64,000 bases of DNA, taken from the NCBI GenBank assembly GCA_022819745.1, contig JAJEGS010000055.1, positions 1 through 64,000 of the forward strand. The letters run 5' to 3'. Positions 24,345 through 33,518 of the stretch are shown in pieces (position 1 is the stretch's first letter; each line of letters begins with the position of its first letter). Source of the DNA: Candidatus Latescibacterota bacterium. Lineage in GTDB: Bacteria > Latescibacterota > UBA2968 > UBA8231. The translations under genes and the position numbers were made by a program. Below the pieces are notes generated by a model, which saw only the letters and a list, made by a program, of their open reading frames with translations, was not told the origin of the DNA and did not search any database.

Positions 24345-25790
24345 ATGGGTACCCTGCACGGCACGATTATCGACGCAGTCTCCGGCGAATCGCTCGACGC
24401 CAAAGTCCACGTCCTCAATGCCTCGGGCAACTTTTCCCACCCGCCGAGCTCCATGCTAAAGCGCGGTCCGGGCACGCCGTTTTTCTTTTGCGATGGCGCG
24501 TTTGCCGTCGAGGGCAGTCGGGGACGCACGGATGTGCTGGTCGAGCGCGGCACGGAGTACGAACCTTATCGCACGACCATCGAACTGCCCGCCAAGGGCC
24601 GCGTCGAGGTGGAGATTCCGCTGCGCCGCTGGTATAGCCCCCAAGAGGATGCTTGGTATCCGGGCAACACGCACATTCACTACGATGAAAAGGAGACTCG
24701 GCCCGACGAGCGGCTCGGGATTGATTGCAGCGTCGAGGGGTACAACGTCACCTGCGTCAGCGTGCTCGACCGCCGCCAATTGCCCTACGCATCCAACAAG
24801 TATCCCATTGGCGTGATGAACGAGTTTACGACCGCCCATCACGTCCTCGACATCGGCGAGGAAAACCGCCACTACGGAGACAATTCGCCGTGGGGTTTTG
24901 GCTACGGCCACGTGATGTTGCTCAACATTCGCAACCTCGTGCAGCCCGTCAGCCGCGGCCACACCCTCGCCGGACAATTCGACCCGGACTACCCGCCCTT
25001 GTGCTTTTGCTGCGACGACGCTCGCGAGCAGGGCGGCTTGGTCATCTGGTGCCACAACGGCCGCGGCATGGAGGCCCCGGTGGCCGCCGCGCTTGGCAAG
25101 CTGGACGCCTTCAATCTGTTCGATCCCTTTTGGATGGATCCGGAATACGACCTCTGGTACAAGCTTCTCAACTGCGGTCTGCGGCTGCCGGCTTCGACGG
25201 GTACGGATTGGTTTGTGTGCTCGAACAACCGCGTGTACGTGCAAGTGGATGGGGAATTTTCGTATGCGAGCTGGATCGAGGGGATGAAACAGGGGCGGAC
25301 CTTTATAACCAACGGCCCGGCTCTCCAACTCACACTCAACGGGCGTCCCATGGGTGACACCGTGGAATGCGAAAGCGGCACGGAGTTAGAGGCCGAAGTG
25401 ACCTTTAGCTCATTTTATCCAATTGAGCGCGCCGAGTTGGTGGTCAACGGCGCGGTAGTACAGCGCTGGGAATGGCCCGAAGGGCGACGCGAAGGTGCCT
25501 TGCGCCACGGCTTCAGGGCCGAGCGCGACGGCTGGGTTGCTGCCCGGTTGTGGGGAGACTCGCGCGATAGCTTTGATCAGTCCATTTACGCGCATTCGAG
25601 CCCGAGCTATTTCCGCGGCGGTGCGCCGCCAGCCGAGCGCGAGGCGGACGCGAATTTCTTTCTCCGCTCGATTGACGAATCGCTCAAGTGGATCGACTCG
25701 TATGGCCGCTACAACAACGACCAGCAGCGGGAGGATGTGCGGGAACTGTTCAGGAGGGGGCGCGAGGTGTTCGCGGGGTTGACTCGCTGA
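24345..25790 (+). CDS. CehA/McbA-family metallohydrolase (PHP-like)
   Basis: 481-aa protein with an N-terminal beta-sandwich-like part (1-95, LHGTIIDAVSGESLDAKVHV resembles carboxypeptidase regulatory-like domains). A PHP-type metal site follows: WYPGNTHIHYDEK near residues 103-115, IWCHNGRGMEAP and STGTDWF. CehA-type enzymes hydrolyse carbamate or phosphonate/amide esters; the specific role is unknown. Strong ribosome site AGGAGG. Its last 41 bp overlap the 3' end of the convergent ksgA gene. Confidence 0.78.
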   Translation: MGTLHGTIIDAVSGESLDAKVHVLNASGNFSHPPSSMLKRGPGTPFFFCDGAFAVEGSRGRTDVLVERGTEYEPYRTTIELPAKGRVEVEIPLRRWYSPQEDAWYPGNTHIHYDEKETRPDERLGIDCSVEGYNVTCVSVLDRRQLPYASNKYPIGVMNEFTTAHHVLDIGEENRHYGDNSPWGFGYGHVMLLNIRNLVQPVSRGHTLAGQFDPDYPPLCFCCDDAREQGGLVIWCHNGRGMEAPVAAALGKLDAFNLFDPFWMDPEYDLWYKLLNCGLRLPASTGTDWFVCSNNRVYVQVDGEFSYASWIEGMKQGRTFITNGPALQLTLNGRPMGDTVECESGTELEAEVTFSSFYPIERAELVVNGAVVQRWEWPEGRREGALRHGFRAERDGWVAARLWGDSRDSFDQSIYAHSSPSYFRGGAPPAEREADANFFLRSIDESLKWIDSYGRYNNDQQREDVRELFRRGREVFAGLTR

Positions 25791-26553
25791 GTGGCCACCA
25801 AGCGCGGGTGATTGCGCCGAACTCGCGCGGTGTGACGGTGTACACGGGTTTGTTTTTGATCTTCTTGCTCAGGCTGGCGAGGGCGGCTGGGGGGACGATC
25901 TGCTGGACTTGCTCTTGGCGACGGGCAAAGAGGCTTTCCAGGACCTGCCGGAAGAAATCCTCGGACGGCACGGCGAATTTGGGCTTGGTGCGCTTGATGA
26001 GCACGAGTGCGCTCTCGACTTCGGGGCGGGGGAAGAAGGCGTCCTTGCCCACCTGCTCGATCCATTCCACTTGGGCCAACCGCCCTACAGTTACTCCAAT
26101 TCGACTATAGCCCTGTTGACCAACGGTGGCGCACAGCCGCTGGGCCAGCCGCTTGGGCAACATGAGCACAGCCCGATCGAAGCGCTGGTTTAGCAGCTTG
26201 AAGACAAGCGGCAGGGCCACTTGATAGGGCAGGTTGGCCACCGCCTTGTCAAAGCGCGGAAAATCCACGGCTAACGCATCACCCCATATTACCTTGAGAT
26301 GTTCGTGCCGCCGCTGTAGGTCCTTGAGACACGGGCCGAACTGGCGGTCTTGCTCCACGGCCACGACCTGCCCAGCACGCTCTAGCAATAGCTGAGTCAG
26401 ATTGCCGATTCCAGCCCCGATCTCCAGCACCGTATCTCCAGCCGCGATGTCGGCGCAGGCTACTTCGCGGCGCAGGACGGCAGCGTCAGTGAGGAAGTTT
26501 TGGCCGCGATTTTTCTTGGGGCGGATGGAGTAGCGGTTTAAGAGGGGTTGCAT
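25750..26553 (-). CDS. rsmA: 16S rRNA dimethyladenosine transferase
   Basis: 267-aa KsgA/RsmA, which dimethylates two adjacent adenosines in the 3' terminal helix of 16S rRNA. Seen: KKNRGQNFLTD at the start, the SAM motif LEIGAGIGNLTQLLLERA, and catalytic NLPYQVALPL. Length is normal. It is the last gene of a minus-strand operon after hydroxyacid dehydrogenase and trxB, 3 bp downstream of trxB. The C-terminal 13 codons overlap the convergent CehA-like gene. Confidence 0.96.
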   Translation of the reverse strand: MQPLLNRYSIRPKKNRGQNFLTDAAVLRREVACADIAAGDTVLEIGAGIGNLTQLLLERAGQVVAVEQDRQFGPCLKDLQRRHEHLKVIWGDALAVDFPRFDKAVANLPYQVALPLVFKLLNQRFDRAVLMLPKRLAQRLCATVGQQGYSRIGVTVGRLAQVEWIEQVGKDAFFPRPEVESALVLIKRTKPKFAVPSEDFFRQVLESLFARRQEQVQQIVPPAALASLSKKIKNKPVYTVTPREFGAITRAWWPLSESTPRTPRAPS

Positions 26554-26556
26554 TTC

Positions 26557-27492
26557 CTAATGCGCTAAAAACCGCTCGGCCTCAATTGCCGCCATGCACC
26601 CGGTGCCAGCCGCGGTGACGGCTTGGCGATACACGGAGTCCTGTACGTCGCCGCAGGCAAAAACCCCGGGAATACCCGTGGCGGTCGAATCTGGGTCGGT
26701 GAGGATGTAGCCTTGCTCGTTCATGGCCAATGTGCCCTCGAAAAGCTGGGAGTTAGGGATGTGGCCGATGGCCATAAAGACCCCTTCGCAGGCAAACTCC
26801 TGCGTCTGATCCGTTTGGGTGTCCTTGAGCAGTACCCCACGCACGGCCAACTCGTCGTCCACCTGTAAAATTTCCTCGACCGTGGCGTTGACCACGAAGT
26901 TGATCTTGGCGTTGTCCTGCGCGCGCTTGAGCATGATTTTGGAGGCGCGGAACTCGTCGCGGCGGTGGACGATGGTGACCTTGGAGGCGAATTTCGTCAG
27001 GTAGGTCCCTTCTTCCATGGCCGAGTCTCCGCCACCGACCACGACTAGCTCCTTGTCGCGGAAGAAAAAGCCGTCGCAGGTGGCGCAGGCCGAGACCCCG
27101 TGCCCCATGAGCCGCGTCTCGGATTCTATACCGAGGAGGCGCGCCGACGCGCCGGTGGCGATGATCAGTGCGTCGCAAGTGTAGGAGGCGTCATCGCTTT
27201 TGACGGCAAAGGGCCGCTTGGACAGATCGACTTCGGTGGCAATTTTGAATTGGCACTCGGCCCCAAAGCGCTGCGACTGCTGGCGCATCAGATCGACGAG
27301 TTCTGGCCCCATGATGCCGTCGGGGAAGCCGGGGTAGTTTTCTACGTCCGTGGTAATGGTTAGTTGGCCGCCTGGCTGCAAGCCTTCTAGGACGAGTGGG
27401 GCTAGGTCAGCTCTGGCCGCGTACAGGGCGGCGGTTAATCCGGCTGGACCCGAGCCGATGATGACGACTTTGTGGTGGTGATTCTCGCTCAT
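26557..27492 (-). CDS. trxB: Thioredoxin-disulfide reductase
   Basis: 311-aa flavoprotein that transfers electrons from NADPH to thioredoxin. FAD-binding [16 protein letters not shown] is at 13-28, the redox-active C136-A-T-C139 is in SACATCDG, and the NADPH motif [10 protein letters not shown] follows. The C-terminal FAD segment [10 protein letters not shown] is present. It is cytoplasmic and of normal low-molecular-weight type length. A GGAGAA ribosome site precedes ATG 27492. Confidence 0.97.
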   Translation of the reverse strand: MSENHHHKVVIIGSGPAGLTAALYAARADLAPLVLEGLQPGGQLTITTDVENYPGFPDGIMGPELVDLMRQQSQRFGAECQFKIATEVDLSKRPFAVKSDDASYTCDALIIATGASARLLGIESETRLMGHGVSACATCDGFFFRDKELVVVGGGDSAMEEGTYLTKFASKVTIVHRRDEFRASKIMLKRAQDNAKINFVVNATVEEILQVDDELAVRGVLLKDTQTDQTQEFACEGVFMAIGHIPNSQLFEGTLAMNEQGYILTDPDSTATGIPGVFACGDVQDSVYRQAVTAAGTGCMAAIEAERFLAH

Positions 27493-27504
27493 TGTTCTCC
27501 TTTT

Positions 27505-28461
27505 TTAGACGATGCGGCTCAAAAGTTCTCGGCCCTCCAACCCAGCCAGCAGGTTGTCCACTGACCGCTCGGCCATGATTTGGCGCGTCTGGTGCGTTGC
27601 GCTGCCTAGGTGGGGTATGATGACGAGGTTGTCCAGCGCTAGGAGGGGGTGGTCGCGGGGCAGGGGTTCGGGTTCGGTTACGTCGAGGGCGGCTGCGTAG
27701 ATCCCGCCGTTTTGCAGGGTTTCCAACAGCGCGTCGTGATCGACGACGCCTCCGCGCGCGGCGTTGACCAGCACGGCCGACTTTTTCATCAGGCCCAGTT
27801 CACGCCGGCCGATCATGCCCCGCGTCTGATCAGTCAGCGGCATGTTCAAGGTTACGAAATCCGCCTGTTGGAGCAGTTCGTCCAGCTCGACGTAGCGCGC
27901 TCCGAGGTCGGCTTCGGCCTTGGGGTTGCGGTTGCGGTTGTGGTATAAGACGGTCATGTCAAAGGCCAGCCCGCGGCGCGCTACTTGGTAGCCGATGCTG
28001 CCCAGCCCGATAATGCCGAGGACTTGGTGGTGGACTTCTTGTCCCAGCATGAAGCTCGGATCGTAGGCCACGAAATCCGGGCCGCGGGCGAAGTGGTCGC
28101 CCTGGATGAGGTTGCGCGCCGCGGCCAAGAGGAGGGCGAAGGTTATATCGGCCGTCGCGCCGTCGAGGATCTTGGGCGTGTTGCCTACGGGGATGCCGCG
28201 CTCTTGGGCGGCTTGGAGGTCGATGTGATCGACGCCGACGCCGTAGTTGCTGATGACGCGGAGGTCGGGCATGAGATCCATGTATTCGGCGGTGAAGGCG
28301 TAGTGGCCGTAGTTGTACACGCCTTCGATGGTGCGGAGGAGTTCGGCCGGGGGCTGCGGATCCAGCGGATTCCAGCGCACGATCTCGGCGCGTTCCGCGA
28401 TCATGGGGATGATGGTGTAATACGGTTCGATTTCCGAGCGGATTAGGACTTTGTAGGGCAT
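27505..28461 (-). CDS. D-2-hydroxyacid dehydrogenase (glyoxylate/phosphoglycerate dehydrogenase type)
   Basis: 318-aa NAD(P)-dependent enzyme that interconverts 2-hydroxy and 2-keto acids. Rossmann motif GIIGLGSIGYQVARRG; catalytic Arg in VNAARGGVVD, Glu in DVTEPEPLP and His in PHLGSATH. Substrate not determinable from sequence. First gene of the three-gene minus operon with trxB and ksgA; 12 bp to trxB. It is divergent from the RidA-like gene across 111 bp. Confidence 0.92.
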   Translation of the reverse strand: MPYKVLIRSEIEPYYTIIPMIAERAEIVRWNPLDPQPPAELLRTIEGVYNYGHYAFTAEYMDLMPDLRVISNYGVGVDHIDLQAAQERGIPVGNTPKILDGATADITFALLLAAARNLIQGDHFARGPDFVAYDPSFMLGQEVHHQVLGIIGLGSIGYQVARRGLAFDMTVLYHNRNRNPKAEADLGARYVELDELLQQADFVTLNMPLTDQTRGMIGRRELGLMKKSAVLVNAARGGVVDHDALLETLQNGGIYAAALDVTEPEPLPRDHPLLALDNLVIIPHLGSATHQTRQIMAERSVDNLLAGLEGRELLSRIV

Positions 28462-28572
28462 TTTGGCATCAGGGATTAGAGACTGGGTTGCAAGGGGATG
28501 GAATATAAAGAAGGCGTCCGTTTCAGCAAGAGACCTTGACGCCTAGGATGGCGTGGGCGACCTTGAGGCGTC

Positions 28573-29322
28573 ATGCTGATTGCACATCCCAAAGGACACT
28601 ATCGCTTTCTTCAGGGCATTGACCCCTATTCCTGTGGCGTTGTCGCCGAGCCGGGCTGGGAGATCGTCCGCGTTGTGCTGGCCGAGCCGCTGCCTTGGCG
28701 CGAGGGCTTTGAGCGCGTGGATGCACATCTGGCGGCGGAAGGCTGCGACCGCGTCGCACTCTGCGCGATGGAACTGCGCTCGCCCGCGCCTTTTACCATG
28801 CAGGGGTTCATCGACTTCAACCGCGAGTACTGTGCCGTTCTGAAAGCGTGGGGTTTGTATGTAGAAGAGCTCAATCCGGTGGCGCGTACGAATGTTGCGC
28901 CGGCGTTCGATCCGCCGGCTGTGCCTTCGCTGTATGCCTTTTCCTACGCGATTCCCAACGATCAGATCGACCGCAAAACGCTGATCGTGGCCGGTGCGGG
29001 CGAATTGCGGGAGGGCCACCTCGTGACCGAGGGGATTATCTGCCCCGGTGACACGTCGCCCGTTGCCATGCGCGAGAAGGCCGCTTATGTGGCGCAGGTT
29101 ATGGGCGAGCGGCTCGCGGGTCTCGGCGGGACGTGGGATCTGATCGATGCGGTTGACGTGTACACCATCTATCCCTTAGCGGAAATCCTCAAAGAAATTC
29201 TCCTGCCGACGATGGGTGCGGCGCGGCGTGGCGGCGTGTGTTGGCACTACGCTCGGCCGCCGGTTGTGGACATCGACTTTGAGATGGATCTGCACGGCGT
29301 GGTGACGCAGCGGACCGTCTAA
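28573..29322 (+). CDS. RidA/YjgF-superfamily-like protein (two-domain), function unknown
   Basis: 249-aa protein that I recognise only weakly. The C-terminal half, REKAAYVAQVMGERLAGLGG, then LIDAVDVYTIY and PPVVDIDFEMDL, follows the RidA fold pattern. The N-terminal half has a similar but more divergent layout, ending in NPVARTNVAP. Single-domain RidA proteins deaminate reactive enamines or imines in trimers. A two-domain version could be specialised, like 2-aminomuconate deaminase. No signal peptide. Its stop overlaps the convergent phosphopantetheinyl transferase gene by 4 bp. Confidence 0.5.
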   Translation: MLIAHPKGHYRFLQGIDPYSCGVVAEPGWEIVRVVLAEPLPWREGFERVDAHLAAEGCDRVALCAMELRSPAPFTMQGFIDFNREYCAVLKAWGLYVEELNPVARTNVAPAFDPPAVPSLYAFSYAIPNDQIDRKTLIVAGAGELREGHLVTEGIICPGDTSPVAMREKAAYVAQVMGERLAGLGGTWDLIDAVDVYTIYPLAEILKEILLPTMGAARRGGVCWHYARPPVVDIDFEMDLHGVVTQRTV

Positions 29323-30038
29323 GGCCGCCAGCGCCAGCCTCGCATCCGCCAGTCCACGCCCGCCCCACACAAGGCCGCCACGTATCCGTCCACCAGTTCC
29401 AAAGCGATCAACTTCCACCGCTCTACCTCGTCCTTCCCCTCGTCCGAATGCAAAAGCGCCGCCTCTGCTCCCAGCGACACCGCAAAAGTGCCGAGGCCAG
29501 CGGCGATGCCGTCGCCCCGCGCCTTGAGGTAGGCTTCCTTGCGCGTCCAGATGTTGTAAAAAGCCGCTCGTCGCTCCTCGTCCGGCACCTGCGCCAGCGC
29601 CTCCTGTTCCTCTAGCGAAAAGAAGCGCGCGGCGATTTGTTCGTGCGCGACTTGGGGCCGCATCCACTCCACATCGACGCCGACCTCGCGGCTTTGTGCT
29701 ATCGCGTACAGAGCCAGCTCGTGGGTGTGGGACACATTGAAATGCAGCGTCCCCTCTGGTAGAAAGGGCTTGCCGTGCGCGCCGCGCGCAAAAGTTACCG
29801 CGCCGGGATCTTGGTCGAGATACCGTCCCAAAAGCTGGCGCAGCATTCCCCGCGCCACCACAAAGCGCCGCTGATGGGTGCCGGAGAGCAAGCCGCGCGC
29901 CCGCTCGCGCTCTTCCTCGTTCAGACCAGCCGCGAGTGTGCTCACTTCACCGGCCGCGTCCAATTCGACGCACCAGACGTGGATTTCATCGTCGCTGAGC
30001 CGAGGCCAGTCCGACGGGATTTGCCAAGCAATAGTCAT
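29319..30038 (-). CDS. 4'-phosphopantetheinyl transferase, Sfp type
   Basis: 239-aa transferase that moves the phosphopantetheine arm of CoA onto a carrier-protein serine. Seen: GKPFLPEGTLHFNVSHTHE, the Mg motif VGVDVEWMRP and the signature WTRKEAYLKARGDG. The two-lobed Sfp length suggests activity on polyketide/peptide synthase carrier proteins as well as fatty acid ACP. No such synthase gene is in the window. Confidence 0.93.
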   Translation of the reverse strand: MTIAWQIPSDWPRLSDDEIHVWCVELDAAGEVSTLAAGLNEEERERARGLLSGTHQRRFVVARGMLRQLLGRYLDQDPGAVTFARGAHGKPFLPEGTLHFNVSHTHELALYAIAQSREVGVDVEWMRPQVAHEQIAARFFSLEEQEALAQVPDEERRAAFYNIWTRKEAYLKARGDGIAAGLGTFAVSLGAEAALLHSDEGKDEVERWKLIALELVDGYVAALCGAGVDWRMRGWRWRP

Positions 30039-30072
30039 AAAAGGTTCACTTGACGCCGCAGTTTATCGCATT

Positions 30073-30166
30073 AAAATTACGAATTGCGAATTAGGAATTA
30101 CGAATTAGCCCTTCGCAACTCCTAATTCCTAATTTTTAATTCGTAATTTCTAATTCCTAATTCCTA
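30073..30166. repeat. AT-rich short repeat cluster, imperfect palindrome
   Basis: The 142-bp gap before the molybdenum hydroxylase gene holds about 12 variants of the heptamer-like units GAATTAC/GAATTAG and their complements TAATTCC/TAATTCG. Plus-like units fill 30073-30108 and complement units fill 30119-30166, so the stretch can fold into a long imperfect hairpin. Composition is very unlike its neighbours. Such units resemble short tandem repeats dispersed in several bacterial phyla. Effect on the next gene is unknown; an AGAGGAG ribosome site follows at 30168-30174. Confidence 0.7.
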
Positions 30167-30180
30167 AAGAGGAGTGCCTC

Positions 30181-32490
30181 ATGGCTGCCTTTTCCAGCAA
30201 AGATTATCCCGATTACACGTCCGACGGCAAGTACAAAGTCATCGGCACCCGCCCCATCCGCCACGACGGCGTCGATAAGGTCACCGGGGCCGCGGTGTAC
30301 GGAGCCGACGTGCGCCTGCCGGGCCTGCTCTACGGCAAGGTCCTCCGCAGCCCGCATCCCCACGCCGAGATTCTCTCGATCGACACCTCCAAGGCCCTCG
30401 CGCTCGACGGAGTGCGCGCCGTGGCCACGTCCGACGATTTGGTCGAGACCGTGGATAAGCTCTCTAACATCGGCGAAACCACCGTCAACGTCCGCGAGAT
30501 CGCCAAAAACTCGCTGGCCTCGGACAAGGTGCTCTATACAGGCCACGCGGTCGCAGCCGTATGCGCGGTCAGCCCCCACATCGCCGAAGAAGCCCTCGAC
30601 CTAATCGAGGTCGAATACAAGGTCTTGGAGCCGGTCGTGGATATCCGCGAGGCCATGCGCGACGACGCTCCGCTGCTCGACGAAGAGCGCACCACGCGCG
30701 CCCTCGGCGAGGACACGGGCAAGAAGAGCAATATCGCCACCCACAATCAGCACGCCATGGGCGACCTCGAAGCGGGATTTGCCGAGGCCGACGTGATCGT
30801 CGAACGCGAATTTCACACGGCCACCATTCACCAGGGCTACATTGAGCCGCACAACACGACCGTGTGGTGGAAAAACGATGGCAGCGTCACTGTGTGGGTG
30901 AGCACGCAAGGGCCGTTTGAGATCCGCTCGCAGGTGTCAGAAGTGCTCAACGTGCCGGTCTCCAAGGTCAAGGTTATCCCCTGCGAGATCGGCGGTGGCT
31001 TCGGCGGCAAGTTCCCCACCTATATGGAGCCAGCCGCGGCCATTATGTCGCACAAAACTGGGCAGCCGGTCAAAATGATCATGAGCCGCACCGAGGTCTT
31101 TCAGGGGACAGGCCCGGCTCCCGGCTCTTATATAAAGGTTAAGATGGGGGCCAAAAACGACGGCACCATTACGGCGGCTCACTGCTACATGGCGTACGAG
31201 GCTGGGGCTTATCCCGGCTCGGCCGTGGGGGCGGGAGCGCAGTGTGTCCTCGCGCCTTATTACATCGCCAATGTTACCATTGACGCGTACGATGTGGTAG
31301 TAAACAAGCCCAAGTCTTCGGCCTACCGCGCGCCTGGGGCACCCAACGCGGCCTTTGCCTCGGAGAGCGTCATCGACGAGCTGGCCGAGAAGATTGGCAT
31401 GGACCCGCTGGCGATGCGGTTGCAGAACTCCGCTAAAGAGGGGACGCGCCGCGCCGACGGCACGGTGTACAGGAAGATCGGCTGCGAGGAAACCGTGCAA
31501 GCTGCCAAGGATTCGGAGCACTACCACAGCAAGCTCGAAGGCCCTTATCGGGGGCGCGGCGTGGCTGGTGGCTTTTGGTTCAACGGCGGCGGCATGTCTT
31601 CGGCCGCCATTGCCGTCAACGACAACGGCACGATCAATCTCACCGAAGGCTCGGTTGACATTGGCGGCAGCCGGGCCGCCATGGCCATGATCGTCGCCGA
31701 GACCTTGGGGCTGCGGGCCGAGGACATCAATCCCTCGATCCCGGACACCAGCTCGATTGGCTTCACCGGCGGCACCGGCGGCAGCCGCGTGTGCTATGCC
31801 ACGGGGCATGCCTGCTACAACGCGGCTGAAGACGTCAAAGCCGAGATGTGCCGGCGCGCGGCGCGGCAGCTAGAGGTCGCCGAGGACGACGTCGAGTTCC
31901 AAGACGGCAGCTTTGTCTGCAAAGCCGATCCCGCTCAGCGGCTCACCTTTGCGGAGGTCGCCGCCAGCCAGGGCAGCACTGGCGGGCCGATCACCGGCAA
32001 GGGCACGATCAATGCCGGCGGCCCGGGCAATGCCTTCGCCGTACACGTCGTCGATGTAGAGGTCGATCCAGACACCGGCAAGGTCGAGATTTTGCGCTAC
32101 ACCGCGGTGCAAGACGTGGGCAAGGCCATTCATCCCTCGTACGTCGAGGGCCAGATCCAGGGTGGGGCCGTGCAGGGCATTGGTTGGGCGCTCACCGAGG
32201 GCTACTTCTACACAGACGATGGCCAGATGGCCAACCCGACCTTCCTCGACTATCGGATGCCGACCACCTTTGACATCCCCTTGATCGAGACGATTTTGGT
32301 CGAAGTGCCCAATCCGGCCAGCCCGCACGGTATCCGCGGCGTCGGCGAAGTGCCCTTGGTGCCGCCGATGGCCGCCATTGCCAACGCCATGTACGACGCC
32401 TTGGGTTGCCGCTTGGGCGAGTTGCCCATGAGTCCAGACCGGGTCGTCGCTGCCTTGCAGGAGCATCAGCTAGAGGAAGCGGCTGGCTGA
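30181..32490 (+). CDS. Xanthine dehydrogenase-family molybdopterin-binding large subunit
   Basis: 769-aa molybdenum hydroxylase large subunit (CoxL/XdhA-like). Seen: the domain start RHDGVDKVTGAAVYGADV, the GGGFGGKF cofactor loop, AYRAPGAP near the active site, QGGAVQGIGWALTEG, and the probable catalytic Glu in RGVGEVPLVPP. Normally it works with a 2Fe-2S and an FAD subunit. Neither is adjacent, so partners must be elsewhere. Substrate (aldehyde, purine or CO-like) cannot be told; the CO-dehydrogenase AYXCSFR loop is not seen. A terminator follows at 32512. Confidence 0.9.
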   Translation: MAAFSSKDYPDYTSDGKYKVIGTRPIRHDGVDKVTGAAVYGADVRLPGLLYGKVLRSPHPHAEILSIDTSKALALDGVRAVATSDDLVETVDKLSNIGETTVNVREIAKNSLASDKVLYTGHAVAAVCAVSPHIAEEALDLIEVEYKVLEPVVDIREAMRDDAPLLDEERTTRALGEDTGKKSNIATHNQHAMGDLEAGFAEADVIVEREFHTATIHQGYIEPHNTTVWWKNDGSVTVWVSTQGPFEIRSQVSEVLNVPVSKVKVIPCEIGGGFGGKFPTYMEPAAAIMSHKTGQPVKMIMSRTEVFQGTGPAPGSYIKVKMGAKNDGTITAAHCYMAYEAGAYPGSAVGAGAQCVLAPYYIANVTIDAYDVVVNKPKSSAYRAPGAPNAAFASESVIDELAEKIGMDPLAMRLQNSAKEGTRRADGTVYRKIGCEETVQAAKDSEHYHSKLEGPYRGRGVAGGFWFNGGGMSSAAIAVNDNGTINLTEGSVDIGGSRAAMAMIVAETLGLRAEDINPSIPDTSSIGFTGGTGGSRVCYATGHACYNAAEDVKAEMCRRAARQLEVAEDDVEFQDGSFVCKADPAQRLTFAEVAASQGSTGGPITGKGTINAGGPGNAFAVHVVDVEVDPDTGKVEILRYTAVQDVGKAIHPSYVEGQIQGGAVQGIGWALTEGYFYTDDGQMANPTFLDYRMPTTFDIPLIETILVEVPNPASPHGIRGVGEVPLVPPMAAIANAMYDALGCRLGELPMSPDRVVAALQEHQLEEAAG

Positions 32491-32511
32491 GGAGCAACGC
32501 TCTGAGCATTA

Positions 32512-32545
32512 GCGCCCGGTTCCTCGTGGGAGCCGGGCGCTTTTA
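32512..32545 (+). terminator. Rho-independent terminator after the molybdenum hydroxylase gene
   Basis: GCGCCCGG (32512-32519) pairs perfectly with CCGGGCGC (32533-32540) and is followed by TTTTATT. It lies 22 bp after the stop and ends just before the IMPase-like gene, so that gene needs its own promoter or read-through. Confidence 0.85.
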
Positions 32546-32557
32546 TTGATTAGGATT

Positions 32558-33412
32558 ATGGCCGAAAACATCGATCCCGACGACTTTATCGACGCGCTGC
32601 TCCCGGTCGTCGGCCAGTGCGCTCGCGCCTCGCTGATTTTCTACGGCCAAGTCGCGGACATTGGCAAGGCCGCGGACACAAGCCTCACCGGCAGCAAGGC
32701 GCAGGACGCCTCCACGGCCTTCACAGTGCTCGACGCGGCCGTGCAGGATATCCTCCTCGCAGCCGTGCTGCAGCACTTCCCGTTTGTGCGCTGCATTGCC
32801 GAAGAGCGCACGCCGCTCAAAAAGCGCTTTGCCGGCAACACCTCGCCCTACGCGGTCATCCTCGATCCCATCGACGGCACCTTGCACTTCAAGCGGGGCG
32901 ACGCGCCCTATCACATTGTCATCGGCTTGGCTTGCGATGGCCAGATGCTGGCCGCGATTATCGCGCGGCCTTCAGAGGACAAAATTTTTACGGCCATCAA
33001 GGGCGAGGGAGCTTTTGTGCGTGTTGGCAATGGTCGTCCCCGCCGCTTGCAGCTACCCAGCGAACCGCGCACGAACAAAGCCTTCATTTCCTCCAAGGCT
33101 CGTTCCTATCAGGCCCTCGCCCGCCCCGCGCTGGACCCGCGCGAAAGTCCCATTGGTGCGGCGTTGGTCCTGACGGAGATCGCCGAGGGCGCGCTGTGTG
33201 CGTACCTGACGCGCCAAGTTGAGGTCTATGACGTCGGCCCGCCGTCGCTGATTGCTGAAGAAGCCGGAGCGCGCTGCTACATTGGACAACGTCGCCGCCC
33301 GACTTATACTCAGCGCCGCAAATTCGGGCACTTCTTGGCGGCGGCCAATGACGAGATCGTCGAACAACTTTTTGCCATCCTGCGCCGCGTGCGCCAAAGC
33401 CAACGACTATAG
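32558..33412 (+). CDS. Inositol monophosphatase-family protein
   Basis: 284-aa member of the IMPase/FBPase/CysQ superfamily. The metal site DPIDGTLHFKRG is intact, with a Glu pair in CIAEERTP upstream. The second signature is YDVGPPSLIAEEAGA, where WDxAPxxxI is usual, so the Asp is kept but the Trp and Ala are changed. It should hydrolyse a phosphate monoester (sugar, inositol or PAP). ATG 32558 was chosen over 32546 because it starts closer to the conserved helix; both lack a strong ribosome site. Confidence 0.82.
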   Translation: MAENIDPDDFIDALLPVVGQCARASLIFYGQVADIGKAADTSLTGSKAQDASTAFTVLDAAVQDILLAAVLQHFPFVRCIAEERTPLKKRFAGNTSPYAVILDPIDGTLHFKRGDAPYHIVIGLACDGQMLAAIIARPSEDKIFTAIKGEGAFVRVGNGRPRRLQLPSEPRTNKAFISSKARSYQALARPALDPRESPIGAALVLTEIAEGALCAYLTRQVEVYDVGPPSLIAEEAGARCYIGQRRRPTYTQRRKFGHFLAAANDEIVEQLFAILRRVRQSQRL

Positions 33413-33435
33413 CCGTCCTCAATCATTCGATGATC

Positions 33436-33465
33436 CGCAGATGGACGCAGATAGACGCAGACTAG
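33436..33465 (+). repeat. 10-bp tandem repeat, three units
   Basis: CGCAGATGGA, CGCAGATAGA and CGCAGACTAG follow directly on each other in the 106-bp gap before the DapA-like gene. The motif resembles ATCCGCAGATGG-type dispersed short repeats seen in several environmental phyla. It may be a miniature repeat family of this genome. No other copy was found by eye in the window. Confidence 0.6.
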
Positions 33466-33518
33466 TATTTTCAAGACGATCCGTATATCGAATCGTTCAA
33501 GTCATGTAGGATTGCTAT

